Shown piece after piece: positions 22,467-32,594 of a DNA stretch of 64,000 nt. The notes under the pieces are model-generated. The model searched no databases, was not told where the DNA came from, and saw nothing but the letters and a program-made list of their open reading frames with translations. The translations under genes and the position numbers were made by a program. The stretch covers positions 1,903,831-1,967,830 of the forward strand of contig NC_052514.1 of the NCBI RefSeq assembly GCF_014356525.2. Direction: 5' to 3'. The stretch is from Nilaparvata lugens (Eukaryota; Arthropoda; Insecta; Hemiptera; Delphacidae). Within the stretch, counting starts at the first letter, position 1. Each line of letters starts with the position of its first letter.

Positions 22467-22804
22467 ATACATGACTATTAATTATAGTGTCGTCGGAAGT
22501 GACCTCCTGAAAAACAGATAGCAGTTCAGAGTGGTCAGGCTCCAGACTTCTAGACAGGACAACGATCTGACAACGATACTTGACAACTTCTGTTCAACTT
22601 TGACAGTGGAGAGAGAGGAAGAGAGAAATAAATAGAGAGAGAGTGAGTGTGTGAGACCGAGAGAGTGATTAGAGAGATACTGGAGAAGCACTCTGCTCAT
22701 TTTACCCATGATTTTTCATCCCTCAGACAAACGTCAAGTGATAAAGCCACCTTCTGTGTCATTCTATGTTGACTCAAACCAGATGCCCTTTCAGCTATTC
22801 TCCT

Positions 22805-22870
22805 CTCTTCTTCATCAATTTCTCCTTGTTCTTCTTCTTCTTCTTCTTCTTCTCCTTTGTTCTTTTTATT
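22805..22870. repeat. Short TTC tract
   Basis: Pyrimidine-rich segment with a core of about eight CTT units near 22829-22854. Confidence 0.8.
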
Positions 22871-22959
22871 CAAGCTTCTTTTCTTCAGTAAATCAATTGA
22901 TTGAATTTAAGTAATTATTAAAAAGTATGGGAGACCATAATTGTATACTATTAAACGAG

Positions 22960-23270
22960 CAATTTCTGTTCATATGTTTAGATGTTTATATATGTTTGTA
23001 TTTCATCGGATCTCGAAAACGGCTCTAACGATTTCCACGAAATTTTGAACATAGTAGGTTTATAACATAAAACTTCGATTACACTAGGTCTCATCCCTGA
23101 GAAAACTCGCTGAAGGACATCAGAAGGATAATTATTATTATCCATCTTTGGGAAAAAACCTTATAATAATTATTTCGTCGTCTGTTGATGAAGGAAGTGA
23201 GTGAGCGAGTTCATGTGTGTGGGACTGTGTCAAAATTATGATCCAGCTGTTGAACTTTTGTAATCATTCA
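22960..23270. repeat. Probable dispersed repeat, class unknown
   Basis: GTTTATATATGTTTGTATTT, CTCGAAAACGGCTC and AACGATTTCCACGAAATTTT resemble the CTCGGAAACGGCTCC... segment inside R2, suggesting distant relationship or shared composition. No full second copy is seen in the window. Confidence 0.35.
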
Positions 23271-23284
23271 ATCTGGTATACTAA

Positions 23285-23428
23285 GTGCCGGTTGCAAAAA
23301 AGGCCGGGCTATTTTTAATCGTGATTAATTCCAGCAGAACCATCTTTTTGGAATGGTCTTCTCTGATTTAGTTCACGTGAATTCAATCAGGATTAAAATT
23401 TAACCGGCTTTTGTGCAACCGGGCCTTT
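23285..23428. mobile_element. Palindromic MITE (GGTTGCAC family)
   Basis: Ends GTGCCGGTTGCA and GTGCAACCGGGCC, with complementary arms through TAATCGTGATTAATTCC. Same family as 4796 and 47496. Left flank TAA, right flank TTT; the duplication is not clear here. Confidence 0.78.
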
Positions 23429-23587
23429 GTGAGGGGAATTTTTGCATTCCTCTGGGAATTGATCTCAATTCACTGATAAGATTAGAACATTTCTGTATGA
23501 ACTATGAATATTTTTATAATTTCTTCTTTCGTAATAAATTTTTTATGCTTTTGTACTCCAGAGCGAAGCTCGGTCCCCGATATTTAA

Positions 23588-24252
23588 GTACTCGCTTCGC
23601 TCGCCGTATCCGTCTAGCCAGGGGGCTCCGCCCCCTGGACCCCCTACTGGATCGTCCAAGAATGAGATCAGCAGGCTCGCTTCGCTCGCCTGCATTTTTC
23701 ATTTGAGCATTTTTATCATATGTTAAGACAATCCAGTCGGGGGTCCAGGCTAAACGTCTGGCTAAACGGATATGGCGAGCGAAGCGAGCCTGACGGCTAG
23801 TAATATAATATTCCCAGGATTGAAGTAGCAGTGCCCAATCAATTTTTCCGCGATAAATGCATTTAAATCTTTAACTTGGTGCCAACCTAACAAAGTCAAC
23901 TCAACTCAATGCCAACATGACAAAATTATTAATTTAGTTGCCAGTTAACAACTGTTTCGAAGAGGTACTCTATCTCGATTATAGTTCTATAGTAACATAT
24001 AATAAGGAAATTTCAAATATAATTAAGAGATTGGGAGAAGAAGAATATACATGCTAGAAGACGAACTTTAAACCCTTAAAAACAACCCTTAGAGTTAAAA
24101 TATTGCCAAAAGATTTCTTAGTGCGCTTCTAAAGGGCCAACTGAACATACCCACCAAATTTGAACGTTTTTGGTCCGGTAGATTTTTAGCTCTGCGAGTG
24201 AGTCAGTCAGTCAGTGAGTGAGTGAGTGCCATTTCGCTTTTATATATATAGA
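23588..24252 (-). mobile_element. Helitron-like element H4, 3' end damaged
   Basis: The minus-strand 5' end TCTATATATATAAAAGCG is intact at 24252. The 3' GC-rich region keeps the 9-bp hairpin (CCAGGGGGC...GCCCCCTGG, 23616-23636), but the usual CTAGCCGTCAGG end is replaced by AAGTACTCGC. The termini of other copies place the lost end near 23588. Confidence 0.7.
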
Positions 24253-24268
24253 TAATATAAGAATGTTA

Positions 24269-24514
24269 TTATAGTCCTTTCATGATATTTACAGTATCCA
24301 AATACTGCTTGTAGAACATCAGCCAACGAGACAAAATTGAGAATAAAGTAGACAAAGTCAAAAATAAGCCAAAATCAGAACAGATGATGTAACCCAAATG
24401 ACCAGGACACCCCATTGGGATGTCACCAGAAGCAAGACTCCCCATAGCTTCTACAACACAAGGGAGTCCATTCATAAACAGTTTGGAGCCCCATTTGAGA
24501 GCAGGCTCATTCAT
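24269..24514 (-). CDS. Unassigned 81-codon frame, possible exon or gene fragment
   Basis: I do not recognise this protein. The frame is free of simple repeats and has ordinary amino-acid composition (MGSLASGDIPMGCPGHLG, then a hydrophobic stretch LFLTLSTLFSIL, then a basic/aromatic RWLMFYKQYL and a TAA stop). It lies between Helitron-like H4 and an M1 element, a short non-repeat island. An in-frame stop lies eight codons upstream of the ATG. It may be a terminal exon, a captured gene fragment, or chance. Nothing here fixes a function. Confidence 0.3.
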   Translation of the reverse strand: MNEPALKWGSKLFMNGLPCVVEAMGSLASGDIPMGCPGHLGYIICSDFGLFLTLSTLFSILSRWLMFYKQYLDTVNIMKGL

Positions 24515-24652
24515 TAGCCACTTTTGGCGGGGTGTTCATTCACTAATGGCTGTCAACTACTGAATGAATACTACAGTACTACTAGATTGATTACTGCTGG
24601 AATTTCCAAGATTTTACTATCAGGAATAATGAGACAGAGCGACAAACTGTAC

Positions 24653-25299
24653 TATAGTGAGGTCCACGTTCTAATGGCAGTAGAGAAAGATAGTAGAACA
24701 AAGTTGCCGATCCTCTGTCTTGTCAATGCTTTCTATAGACGGTAGCTGATACAGGTTTATTGATGTTAAATTAACTGTTCATTCTCGTTTAAAATAATCA
24801 ATTATATTTTATTAAGCAAGAAATTATATTTATCAATAATTTTATAATGAATTTTCATAAAAGTAAAAAGTAAATTCGTATGGCTTTTGTTGGTGGGGAG
24901 TACCTTGCGGGAAGGTCCCACCGCCTGAATATATAATTTAAGCCGTCAATGGGCCTTACGACTGTCATACTTCAGCCGGGACCGACAGTTTAACGTGCCC
25001 ATACGATAACACGGGAGTGATCTGGTTAAAAAACTTTTGGTGATGAGAGGGCTTGAACCCGGGATCTATATGCTGCTACGCAAGCACTCTATCCATTAGA
25101 CCAAGGATCACTCCATGAATTTCGATAATTATGATGAGAATTTTTGTTAATTAATTATGAATTCTACATTGTTAAGAGACGATCTGGCAACAGAGCTGAG
25201 CGAGAAAGAGATTGCGCTATCCGCTTTGTTGATTGATAGACAAGGATAGCAATACCATTGCTAATCAAACACTGCCATTATAACGTGTACCTCACTATA
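24653..25299 (+). mobile_element. M1 TIR element split by a SINE
   Basis: Left TATAGTGAGGTCCACG and right CGTGTACCTCACTATA termini flank the usual M1 interior (GATCCTCTGTCTTGTCAATG; GATAGACAAGGATAGCAATA). Removing 24861-25114 restores continuity with the copy at 54641. Confidence 0.82.
24861..25114 (-). mobile_element. tRNA-derived SINE2, nested in M1
   Basis: On the minus strand: a head TGGTCTAATGGATAGAGTG (A-box region), a B box GGGTTCAAGCC, then a central block CACTCCCGTGTTATCGTATG shared with SINE1, and a CCACCGCC/GGCGGTGGG segment near the 3' end. ATGAATTT occurs just outside both ends (24847 and 25115), a probable target duplication. No protein is encoded. The head differs from SINE1, so two families share a central domain. 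Confidence 0.82.
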
Positions 25300-25520
25300 A
25301 CAGAAAACCCATGCTCTGCAAGGGACTGTATAGTTGATAGCTTGACATACTGAAAACTTAACCTACTGAAATCTTGGAGAATTCGAAATAGGCTTATAAC
25401 CATACTCGATAAATTGAGAATCCATATGCAAACTTTCAAGTTAATCAGTTGAGTAGTTGAGACGTGATGATGCGTCATTCGTGAATTTCCTATCCCTTAC
25501 GTGTATAAGTCAGTTCTTTC
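25300..25520 (-). repeat. Dispersed repeat R3, copy 1
   Basis: Reverse complement of the sequence at 41265-41420, including TAGTTGAGACGTGATGATGC and GTGAATTTCCTATCCC; a third copy is at 44520. The ends are not well defined. No coding potential. Confidence 0.65.
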
Positions 25521-25688
25521 CTTTATTATAGTACTAGCCGTCAGGCTCGCTTCGCTTGCCATATCCGTCTAGCCCGGGGTCCCTGGACCCCCAACTGGAT
25601 CGTCCAAAAATGAGAACAGCGGGCTCGCTTCGCTCGCCAGAAACGCAGATTTTGGGCGTATCTTTGGCGTTATTTCAAATTCCCTTCA

Positions 25689-25903
25689 ACCCTTCGAAAT
25701 TCAAAATTCATCAGTCATATCTCGAATACGTATTCTCTGAGTGTTAATCTTTGGTGAAAACAGAAATTTTGAACTTAACCTCACTTTGGACTATTTATGT
25801 GCTAAAATCAAGGAATTGAAGAAGTTTTGGGCAATTGCGTGTTCTCTTTCCAAATATCGTGTTTGTGACTGTTCTAATGAATAAATGAATAAATAAATAA
25901 ATA
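25689..25903 (+). mobile_element. 5'-truncated LINE end with target duplication
   Basis: Flanked by AAATTCCCTTC and AAATTTCCTTC, an 11-bp target duplication with one change; H7 shows the unoccupied site (AGAAGGAATTTG). It carries GAACTTAACCTCAC, a TTTTGGGCAATTGCG hairpin loop and an (AAAT)n tail. Truncation plus tail plus duplication indicate target-primed reverse transcription. Confidence 0.75.
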
Positions 25904-26063
25904 AATTTCCTTCTAACACAACATCATTACACCCTAGCTTAGCTTCTGTATCAAATTTGAACAATTTCTGTTCATTTGTTCACAATAGATCTAAGAAAAA
26001 GCAAGAAAACGCTCGAAAAACGCAGATTTTAGGCGTATGTTTGGACATTTTTGCAAATCCGTT

Positions 26064-26721
26064 TGATCTGAACAAAGCTCAGGCTAGAGCTACCAGTGGA
26101 CTGTAATTTACTATTCAATTTATCAAATAGAAACGAGGAGCAAAATTTAATCGTCAATTTGAGCCAGGTTATTGGTACAGTTAAACTCTGCATTAATGAA
26201 CAATAAAAAGAGCAAAAACTCACCAGATATAATCCAATTTTGTCTACTTGCCCTTCGAAGCCTTTATTAGGTGTTTTGGTCAGATTCAGGGGTGGAAAGA
26301 AATCTGGGAAAAAGATAGGTTTTCGCTTCCAGGCTGGTTTTCCGTGTTCAACTTGCAGGCTCCGTATACTGTACTATATTCCGAACGAAGCTCAAACTGG
26401 ATTCTTTATAAATTCAAAACTGATGCAAATTAATTCAATTTAACACTATTTACGATGTTATATTTATAATCCACACACACGACACTTAAACAATCAATTA
26501 CTAGAAATTTCCGATGGAAATTACATTACAAAATACAAACTCGGTCTTCACAACAAGACAAGACAAAACGAACAAGAACGACTGAACAAGAACAAGATGA
26601 CTGGCTAGAAAAGATGGCAAGGCAAACAGCTGGACGAATCGACACTAGCGCACAAGCCTGCTACGGGCAGAACTGTAGTCTGGGATTGGCGCTACAATTC
26701 AAAAATGCTCTGGCCAGACCA
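26064..26721 (-). repeat. 3' LTR of the BEL/Pao element
   Basis: Bounded by TG at 26064 and CA at 26721 on the plus strand, about 658 bp. The inner boundary is inferred from a CA next to a polypyrimidine run; the outer boundary matches the inner edge of the other LTR (TGATCTGAAC against TGTTCTGAAC). It is the complete LTR of the pair. Confidence 0.8.
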
Positions 26722-26735
26722 TACCCCCGCCTCTG
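26722..26735 (-). promoter_or_regulatory. Candidate polypurine tract
   Basis: On the minus strand AGAGGCGGGGGTA lies immediately upstream of the 3' LTR, the expected position of the plus-strand primer for reverse transcription. Assigned from position and composition only. Confidence 0.55.
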
Positions 26736-26869
26736 AAAAACTATTTTTCAGCCAAGTTACAAAACTGAAAAAAAAAAAACCACAGAAAGGAAAAAATCCA
26801 GACATGACAAAACAAAACACCAACACGAAAAAACAACACAAAAGAAAAAAATGCAACAAGCAAAAACAA

Positions 26870-29800
26870 CTATTGAGTTGGGAGTGGATACAGTTTTGTA
26901 ACTGGTCTTTTATAAATACCAGTTTTTAGGCGAACACTCGCCACTCGAACCTCGCCGTCACTTCCCGGAAACACCTGTTCGATGACACCCAGTGGCCACT
27001 GCAATGGAGGTGTGTTTGGTTGGTCCACTACCACAACCGTTCCCACACTGATAGAAGTGGGTGATTTCAACCATTTTTTACGACTTTGGAGTTCGTGCAG
27101 GTACTCTCTTCTCCATCGGTTCCAGAACGATTGAATGAGTTGACCAATCAATTCATACCTGGTGAGACGATTCACAGGGACACTGTCCACGTCCCGCATG
27201 GGAAACGATTTCAACGGTGTGAGTGTCAAAAAGTGCGCTGGGGTTAAAGCCAGCGGTTCACACGGATCCTCACTCAGTACACACAGTGGGCGGGAATTCA
27301 GGACACCTTCAATCTGCACCAACACCGTGTTCAGTTCCTCATAGGTGAGAAGTTGATTGCCAATTACTCGGAACAGATGCAACTTTACAGATTTGACATT
27401 TGCCTCCCACAGACCTCCAAAATGCGGTGAACCAGGGGGAATGAATTTCCATTCAATTTTGTGTTCGGCGAGTTGACTAGTCAATGTGGTTTGAAACTCG
27501 GACGAATTCAAAAGTTGAGATATCTTTCGCAACTGTTCCTTGGCACCTACAAAATTAGTACCACAATCGGAATACATCACACGACAGGGTCCACGACGTG
27601 ACAAAAAACGACGAAACGCAGCTAAAAACATGGGCGTTGATAGATCCGATACCAACTCAATATGTACCGCCTTTGTTGCCATACACACAAACAGACAAAT
27701 GTAGGCTTTCAAAATACAAGGATTACGACGTCTCGTCATAGTAATACGCAAAGGACCAGCGTAATCCACACCACAATTTTCAAATGGTTTGCATTTTGAC
27801 ACTCGACAAGCAGGCAGGTCACCCATTTTTGGAATGATTGCATTATTACTAGGTCGAACACGGAAACAACGATTACACTTAAACACACAAATACGAATAA
27901 TAGAGCGAGCAGACAGTATCCAGAATTTCTGTCTGATCAAGGACAACAATAACGAAGGTCCAGCATGACAGTTCTTCTTGTGATGATAATCAATCAACAT
28001 CGATACGAAAGCGTCGGATTTTGGTAGGATCATCTGATGACAAGTCTCAAATTCCAGTCCAGCATGAGACAAACGACCGCCGACGCGAATCACGCCTTTA
28101 TCAATGAATGGAGACAGGCGACGAAGGCGCATAGAACAATCTTCTCCCTTCTCCAATTGCACAAATTCAGATGAAAAATGTATCTTCTGCACCACTTTAC
28201 ATAGATACCTCTCAGCAACATCGAAATCTGATTCCTCTGATTGGGGTAAGATTCGTAAGAATTTGAGAACAAGAATTACAATTCTCAAAAGACGACCATA
28301 ATCCGAACAACGACCAATCAATGAATATACTGCATTGCTGTTACAATCAGGAGATTTTGTGACTGTCAACACTGACGGTTTTTTCGCCTCCGGTGGATCC
28401 ACGATCTCTTCCATTTGAGTTCGGACGGGCCAATCGCATTCGTCCTCTGCTAACCATGATGGACCTGAGAGCCACAACGGAAAGTTCACAAGCTCAACTG
28501 GTGATAAACCTCTAGACAAACAGTCAGCGGGATTTTCAATTCCGGCAACATGCATCCACTCCTGTATACAAGAATCCTGTATTTTTGCGACGCGATTACC
28601 AACAAAAGTTTGCCATTTCGCGGATGGAGCATTAATCCAACACAAGGTGACTGTCGAATCAGAGAGTGCGACAATACGAGACACATGACAACGTTCACTA
28701 ATAATAGTGACTACTGAATTCATGAGTTCTGCCAACAAGAGTGCCGCACACAACTCCAAACGAGGTATTGAAACAACTTTAGATGGTGCTACCTTGGACT
28801 TGGAACACAATAATACAACTCTTGACTCCTCGCTCTCCTTCTGCGACTTCACATAGATAACTGCACCATAACCCGACAATGATGCGTCACAAAAACCAAT
28901 CAAACTGATGTGAGAATCCTGAAACAAACCAACGTGACGTGGAACAGCAAATTTTAATAATAGAGGCAACTCTTTTTGACAATTCTCCCAAAGAGTGCAT
29001 ATAGACTCAGGCGGCTTCTCGTCCCAATCCACTCCTAATTTCCACAGTTTCTGGACAAGACATTTTAGAAATAACGTAAACGGTGACAAGAGACCAAGTG
29101 GATCATAGATACGAGCCATCACTGACAGAATAGAACGCTTAGTAGCGACGACCTCACCACACTTGACGGAAAACTGAAACAGATCAGTACTAGGTTGCCA
29201 ATTCAATCCCAAGATAGCCAAGGAGTTGTCTGCTTCGAAATCCTTGTACGAAAACGATTTCTCTTCCTCCGAGAATTTCTCCAGCATTGATGGTGAATTT
29301 GACGTCCACTTTGTGAGCGAGAAACCTCCTCCCTCAAACAGCTGCTTGGACTGATGATACAGCTCCGCGGCCTCTGACTCTGTGGCGACAGATGTGACTA
29401 AGTCGTCCATGAACATGTCTCTTGGTATTCTCGCCTTGGCTGCTGGAAAACGATTTCCATCCTCCTCTACAAGCTGGTGGACGGTGCGAAGTGCCAAATA
29501 TGGAGAGCTTGAAACACCAAAAACAACACAATTGAGCTGATAAATTTCGATCGGATCCTCCGGCGAAAATCTCCACAATACACGCTGATAACGACGGCAG
29601 GAATCCTCCACTAATATCTGTCGATACATTTGTTTAATGTCGGCAGTTAGTGCGATTGGGAACAAACGAAAATTGACTAACAAAACAAAAATGTCAGTCT
29701 GCAATTTGGGACCAGCATGAAGAACCTGGTTCAATGACAAACCCGATGATGTTCTGGAACCAGCATCAAATACAATTCGGATGGGCGTGGTAGTGCTGCT

Positions 29801-30211
29801 TGCTTTCACGATGGCGTGATGCGGTATGTAGTAACCACCTCGGTCTGTCTGATCTGCTACAAACGACATGTGACCCTGACGTAGGTAATCAATCAATATT
29901 TCATGATATGAAATACGAGTATTGCTGTCATGCTCTAGTCGTCTCTCCAAACTCAGCAGTCGGCGTTCGGCGACAGCATACGAATCTCCCAAGCTGCTGG
30001 GCGGCTCCGCAAATGACAAGGCAACAACAAAACGACCAGAATTCACACGATGTACAGACTTCCGAAAATTTACCTCACACTCCAACTCTTCCGGTTTCAG
30101 TTGACAGCTTGGTGCAGGGCACGATTCCAACTCCCAAAAACGTTCCACAAAACTATCCAACGATGGACTACTAACGAATGGACTACAGATGGCTGTAAAA
30201 CAATTCGACAC
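26870..30211 (-). CDS. pol: BEL/Pao pol: reverse transcriptase, RNase H, integrase
   Basis: The 1113-codon open frame copies element RNA into DNA and integrates it. RT palm: D191 in TADIKQMYRQ and the active-site FMDD with D269/D270. RNase H-like residues: D442 (FCDAS), E486 (RLELC), D518 (SDST) and D563 (NPADCLSR). Integrase: HHCC zinc-binding region H744, H749, C779, C782; catalytic D816 (GVDYAG), D882 (YSDCGTNF) and E936 (FGGLWE), with 53 residues between the second D and E. The C-terminal part resembles the DUF5641-type domain found in this family. The true frame begins upstream with protease; the first ATG here is only where the frame reopens after a frameshift. It probably cannot be made from this copy without frameshifting. 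Confidence 0.95.
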   Translation of the reverse strand: MSNCFTAICSPFVSSPSLDSFVERFWELESCPAPSCQLKPEELECEVNFRKSVHRVNSGRFVVALSFAEPPSSLGDSYAVAERRLLSLERRLEHDSNTRISYHEILIDYLRQGHMSFVADQTDRGGYYIPHHAIVKASSTTTPIRIVFDAGSRTSSGLSLNQVLHAGPKLQTDIFVLLVNFRLFPIALTADIKQMYRQILVEDSCRRYQRVLWRFSPEDPIEIYQLNCVVFGVSSSPYLALRTVHQLVEEDGNRFPAAKARIPRDMFMDDLVTSVATESEAAELYHQSKQLFEGGGFSLTKWTSNSPSMLEKFSEEEKSFSYKDFEADNSLAILGLNWQPSTDLFQFSVKCGEVVATKRSILSVMARIYDPLGLLSPFTLFLKCLVQKLWKLGVDWDEKPPESICTLWENCQKELPLLLKFAVPRHVGLFQDSHISLIGFCDASLSGYGAVIYVKSQKESEESRVVLLCSKSKVAPSKVVSIPRLELCAALLLAELMNSVVTIISERCHVSRIVALSDSTVTLCWINAPSAKWQTFVGNRVAKIQDSCIQEWMHVAGIENPADCLSRGLSPVELVNFPLWLSGPSWLAEDECDWPVRTQMEEIVDPPEAKKPSVLTVTKSPDCNSNAVYSLIGRCSDYGRLLRIVILVLKFLRILPQSEESDFDVAERYLCKVVQKIHFSSEFVQLEKGEDCSMRLRRLSPFIDKGVIRVGGRLSHAGLEFETCHQMILPKSDAFVSMLIDYHHKKNCHAGPSLLLSLIRQKFWILSARSIIRICVFKCNRCFRVRPSNNAIIPKMGDLPACRVSKCKPFENCGVDYAGPLRITMTRRRNPCILKAYICLFVCMATKAVHIELVSDLSTPMFLAAFRRFLSRRGPCRVMYSDCGTNFVGAKEQLRKISQLLNSSEFQTTLTSQLAEHKIEWKFIPPGSPHFGGLWEANVKSVKLHLFRVIGNQLLTYEELNTVLVQIEGVLNSRPLCVLSEDPCEPLALTPAHFLTLTPLKSFPMRDVDSVPVNRLTRYELIGQLIQSFWNRWRREYLHELQSRKKWLKSPTSISVGTVVVVDQPNTPPLQWPLGVIEQVFPGSDGEVRVASVRLKTGIYKRPVTKLYPLPTQ

Positions 30212-30966
30212 ATTTTTGTTGAAGTGAGAATCGGCGCTCTCCCCATCAGAATGTGACCAAAGACACTATTAACAGTCATCAATTCGTGCGATTCACCTGT
30301 ACTAGGACTCCCACGTAGCAAGTGAGGAACTAACTCTGCACCAATGATGCCATCTATTCTACTAGGAAGGTAGAATTTGTCGTCAGCCAGTGTGAGATTT
30401 TCCAGATGATGAAGTTTGGATCTGTCGATTTCACAAGAAGGCAACTTGTCGATGATTTTATCTACCACTGTGGCATCCATCGAAAACTTGACGGTAGGAT
30501 CCAACTTCGACTGAATCGACACACAAGTACGACCTCGAACTTCACTAGTACCACCACCGAATCCACGAACAACGGTTTTCATGGGCTGGAATGGTAGTCT
30601 CAAACGCCGACACAATTTGGCTGTAACAAAATGACACTGACTCCCGGTGTCAATCAAGAAACGAACATCACAAAGCTGACCATTACAATCTCGAATATGT
30701 GCAGTGACGGTCGACAACACAACGGTCGAATTTTCTACATCATTGGATGTAGAACAACAACTAATAGGTGATGTGCCACCTGCCTTGGAGTTCGACGAGG
30801 ACGCAACACCTTCATTGGAACTTGATCTGGAAAAGTGCAATAAAGAATGATGAGATTCTCGACATTGAGCACACTGAGTTTTACTACGACAATTTTTACT
30901 CAAATGATCCACATCAAGACAACGAAAACAACAAAACTTTCCTTTAATCAAACAATAACGATCCAA
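30097..30966 (-). pseudogene. BEL/Pao gag C-terminus and aspartic protease (frameshifted)
   Basis: The 5' part has two cysteine/histidine knuckle-like motifs (CCFRCLDVDHLSKNC; CAQCRESHH), typical of the end of BEL/Pao Gag and probably RNA binding. The retropepsin motif follows: FLIDTGSQCHF with the catalytic Asp-Thr-Gly triad, and later a GIIGAEL block, the usual hydrophobic-GG/GA partner. The frame is out of register with upstream gag near 30968 and with pol near 30238-30245, the latter at a run of four C/G bases. The last 30-odd codons after that point are not authentic. The fused gag-pro-pol product cannot be made as drawn. Confidence 0.85.
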
Positions 30967-30969
30967 GGA

Positions 30970-31909
30970 GTCATTTTCAAGAAACTAGCACAATCTACTA
31001 ACCGATGACCCGGTTTTGAGCACTTCAGACAATTGGGATTTTTACTAGATGCATCGTTAGATGAATCATTGGATTGAACCACAAACACCTTTGATTTATT
31101 ATCTTTTTGTGCTTCATATTAAACGATTCAGTCTGTTTCTCATCAGAAGGAAGAGTCTTAATTTGCTTTTCAATGAATTTGACATAATCGGCATAAGTTG
31201 GCATAGCCTTGTCACGTACGGCCGATTCAAAATTTCTACGAGAACTTGGATCCAGCAATCTCAAGCCATGATAGAGGAATATCGAGTCTGACAAATCAGT
31301 GAGTCGCAATCTCTTCACTGCATTGATGGAACTGCAAAACCCATCCAAAATCGCAATACAACCTGCCTTTGATTCTGATTTTATTGGACGAAATTCAAAA
31401 ATTTGTTTGAAATAGGCATCGACTTGCGCTCGTGGATCGTTATAGCGGGTCAATAATGCCTGCCAAATTATTAGATAATTATTAGCCAATGGTGGCAAAT
31501 GACGACAAATATTTGCTGCTTGTCCAGTAAGTCTACTTACAAGATATTGGACCTTCTGCTGATCGTTCAAACTCTTGTTGTCATGTACCAATGCCTTAAA
31601 TAATTCATAAAACACCGACCATTGAGTCTGGTTCCCATCAAATTTTGGAAGGTCGATTTTGGGCAGTACTGACTCGGACACGACCGGCTGTGCACTAGCT
31701 GCTGAAGCTGCCGAAGATTGAGCAATAGCATCAGTCGCCTCTTTCTGTTTGAGAGTGTTAGCCGCTACTTCAATATACTGAAACAGATCTAGATGTGAGT
31801 CGTTGAATGCTACAACATAGTCTTTATTCAACTCAAGTTCCAACTCATTAACCACTAATTCTGTCTTTTCATAATCCGAAATGGTCTGAGACACCCGAGG
31901 ATACAACAC
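30970..31909 (-). pseudogene. BEL/Pao gag, capsid region (frameshifted)
   Basis: The middle of Gag, forming the particle core. The frame includes LPKIDLPKFDGNQTQWSVFY, a hallmark of BEL-type Gag (LPxxxLPxFxGxxxxWxxF), and WQALLTRYNDPR. It opens at 31909 without a real ATG because it continues from upstream coding in another register. A frame change near 31111-31131 is needed to reach a CCHC zinc knuckle at about 31005-31050 (CLKC...GH...C), and another near 30968 to continue. The last 20-odd codons of the visible frame, before the stop at 31025, lie past the frameshift and are not Gag. Confidence 0.85.
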
Positions 31910-32037
31910 TAAAAATTGCTCAGCAACTTTTGGATCAGAGACATTTTTAGACAGTTCATAAATCTTTGCAATCTGGCATACAATTGTTCCAGTTTAGCGC
32001 GATGCACAATGATTTGTTTCTGTAATTTTTCCTCCAT
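31909..32037 (-). pseudogene. BEL/Pao gag, N-terminus (frameshifted)
   Basis: I place the start at the ATG at 32037 (MEEKLQKQIIVHRAKLEQ), which gives the basic, heptad-like N-terminus usual for BEL/Pao Gag. An earlier in-frame ATG at 32109 would add a hydrophobic leader with no known role in Gag. After LYARL the register is lost (about 31970-31985); Gag-like coding continues one frame over while the visible frame runs to a stop at 31909. Confidence 0.75.
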
Positions 32038-32109
32038 CTTGAACTCATACACAAAACAATTCAGCCCCGACAATACAAACAACAGACAAAAAAACAAGAA
32101 TGAGTTCAA

Positions 32110-32594
32110 AACTAAATGGAAGGAAAAATCACGACTAGTAAGTTATCAAAGTTAAACTTTGATTATCAATTCACAAGACAAGTTACTGCTGAAGACAAAA
32201 CTATATGATTAGATAATGTTCTTCCAACAACTCACAAACAAACGATAACTTGTTGAATTGAACAAACAAAATCATGCTGTGATTAACCTTCACTAACATG
32301 TACAATACAAAATGGACAATACAAAATCCAACAAACAAATTCCTGAGAAAAGAGCACAATGAGCCTAGTTTCAGGAAAATTACAATTTTAACTGAAATAA
32401 ATTTAATTTCAGACAAATACAAATTGACAAGAAACCTTGCTCTAGAACAAGGCTACAACAAACTAAAGTTGTGCATAGATCAGACCATTCTGAACATGCC
32501 AACATTGGACAAATACGAAATTGCTTAAATCTAATGTGTGTGAATTAATCAACAAATTACAAATTTAAATTCATCACGGTTCGGAGGCCAGAAA
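32110..32594 (-). other. BEL/Pao untranslated leader and primer-binding site
   Basis: AT-rich leader between the 5' LTR and gag. The sequence at 32574-32590, four bases inside the LTR, reads TGGCCTCCGAACCGTGA on the minus strand. It starts TGG, as required to pair with a tRNA 3' CCA. I could not assign the tRNA with confidence. Confidence 0.65.

Noticed and set aside
23413..23706. Arg-rich frames (RFARRIRLARGLRPLDP-like)
   Set aside because: Similar peptides appear wherever the GC-rich palindrome of the Helitron-like family occurs, on both strands; a repeat artefact.
25030..25112. Functional tRNA gene on the minus strand
   Set aside because: A and B boxes are present but the cloverleaf is imperfect and it is fused to a SINE body with a probable target duplication.
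32037..32109. Upstream in-frame ATG giving a hydrophobic leader to Gag
   Set aside because: A signal-like leader is not expected for Gag; the internal ATG gives the usual basic helical start.
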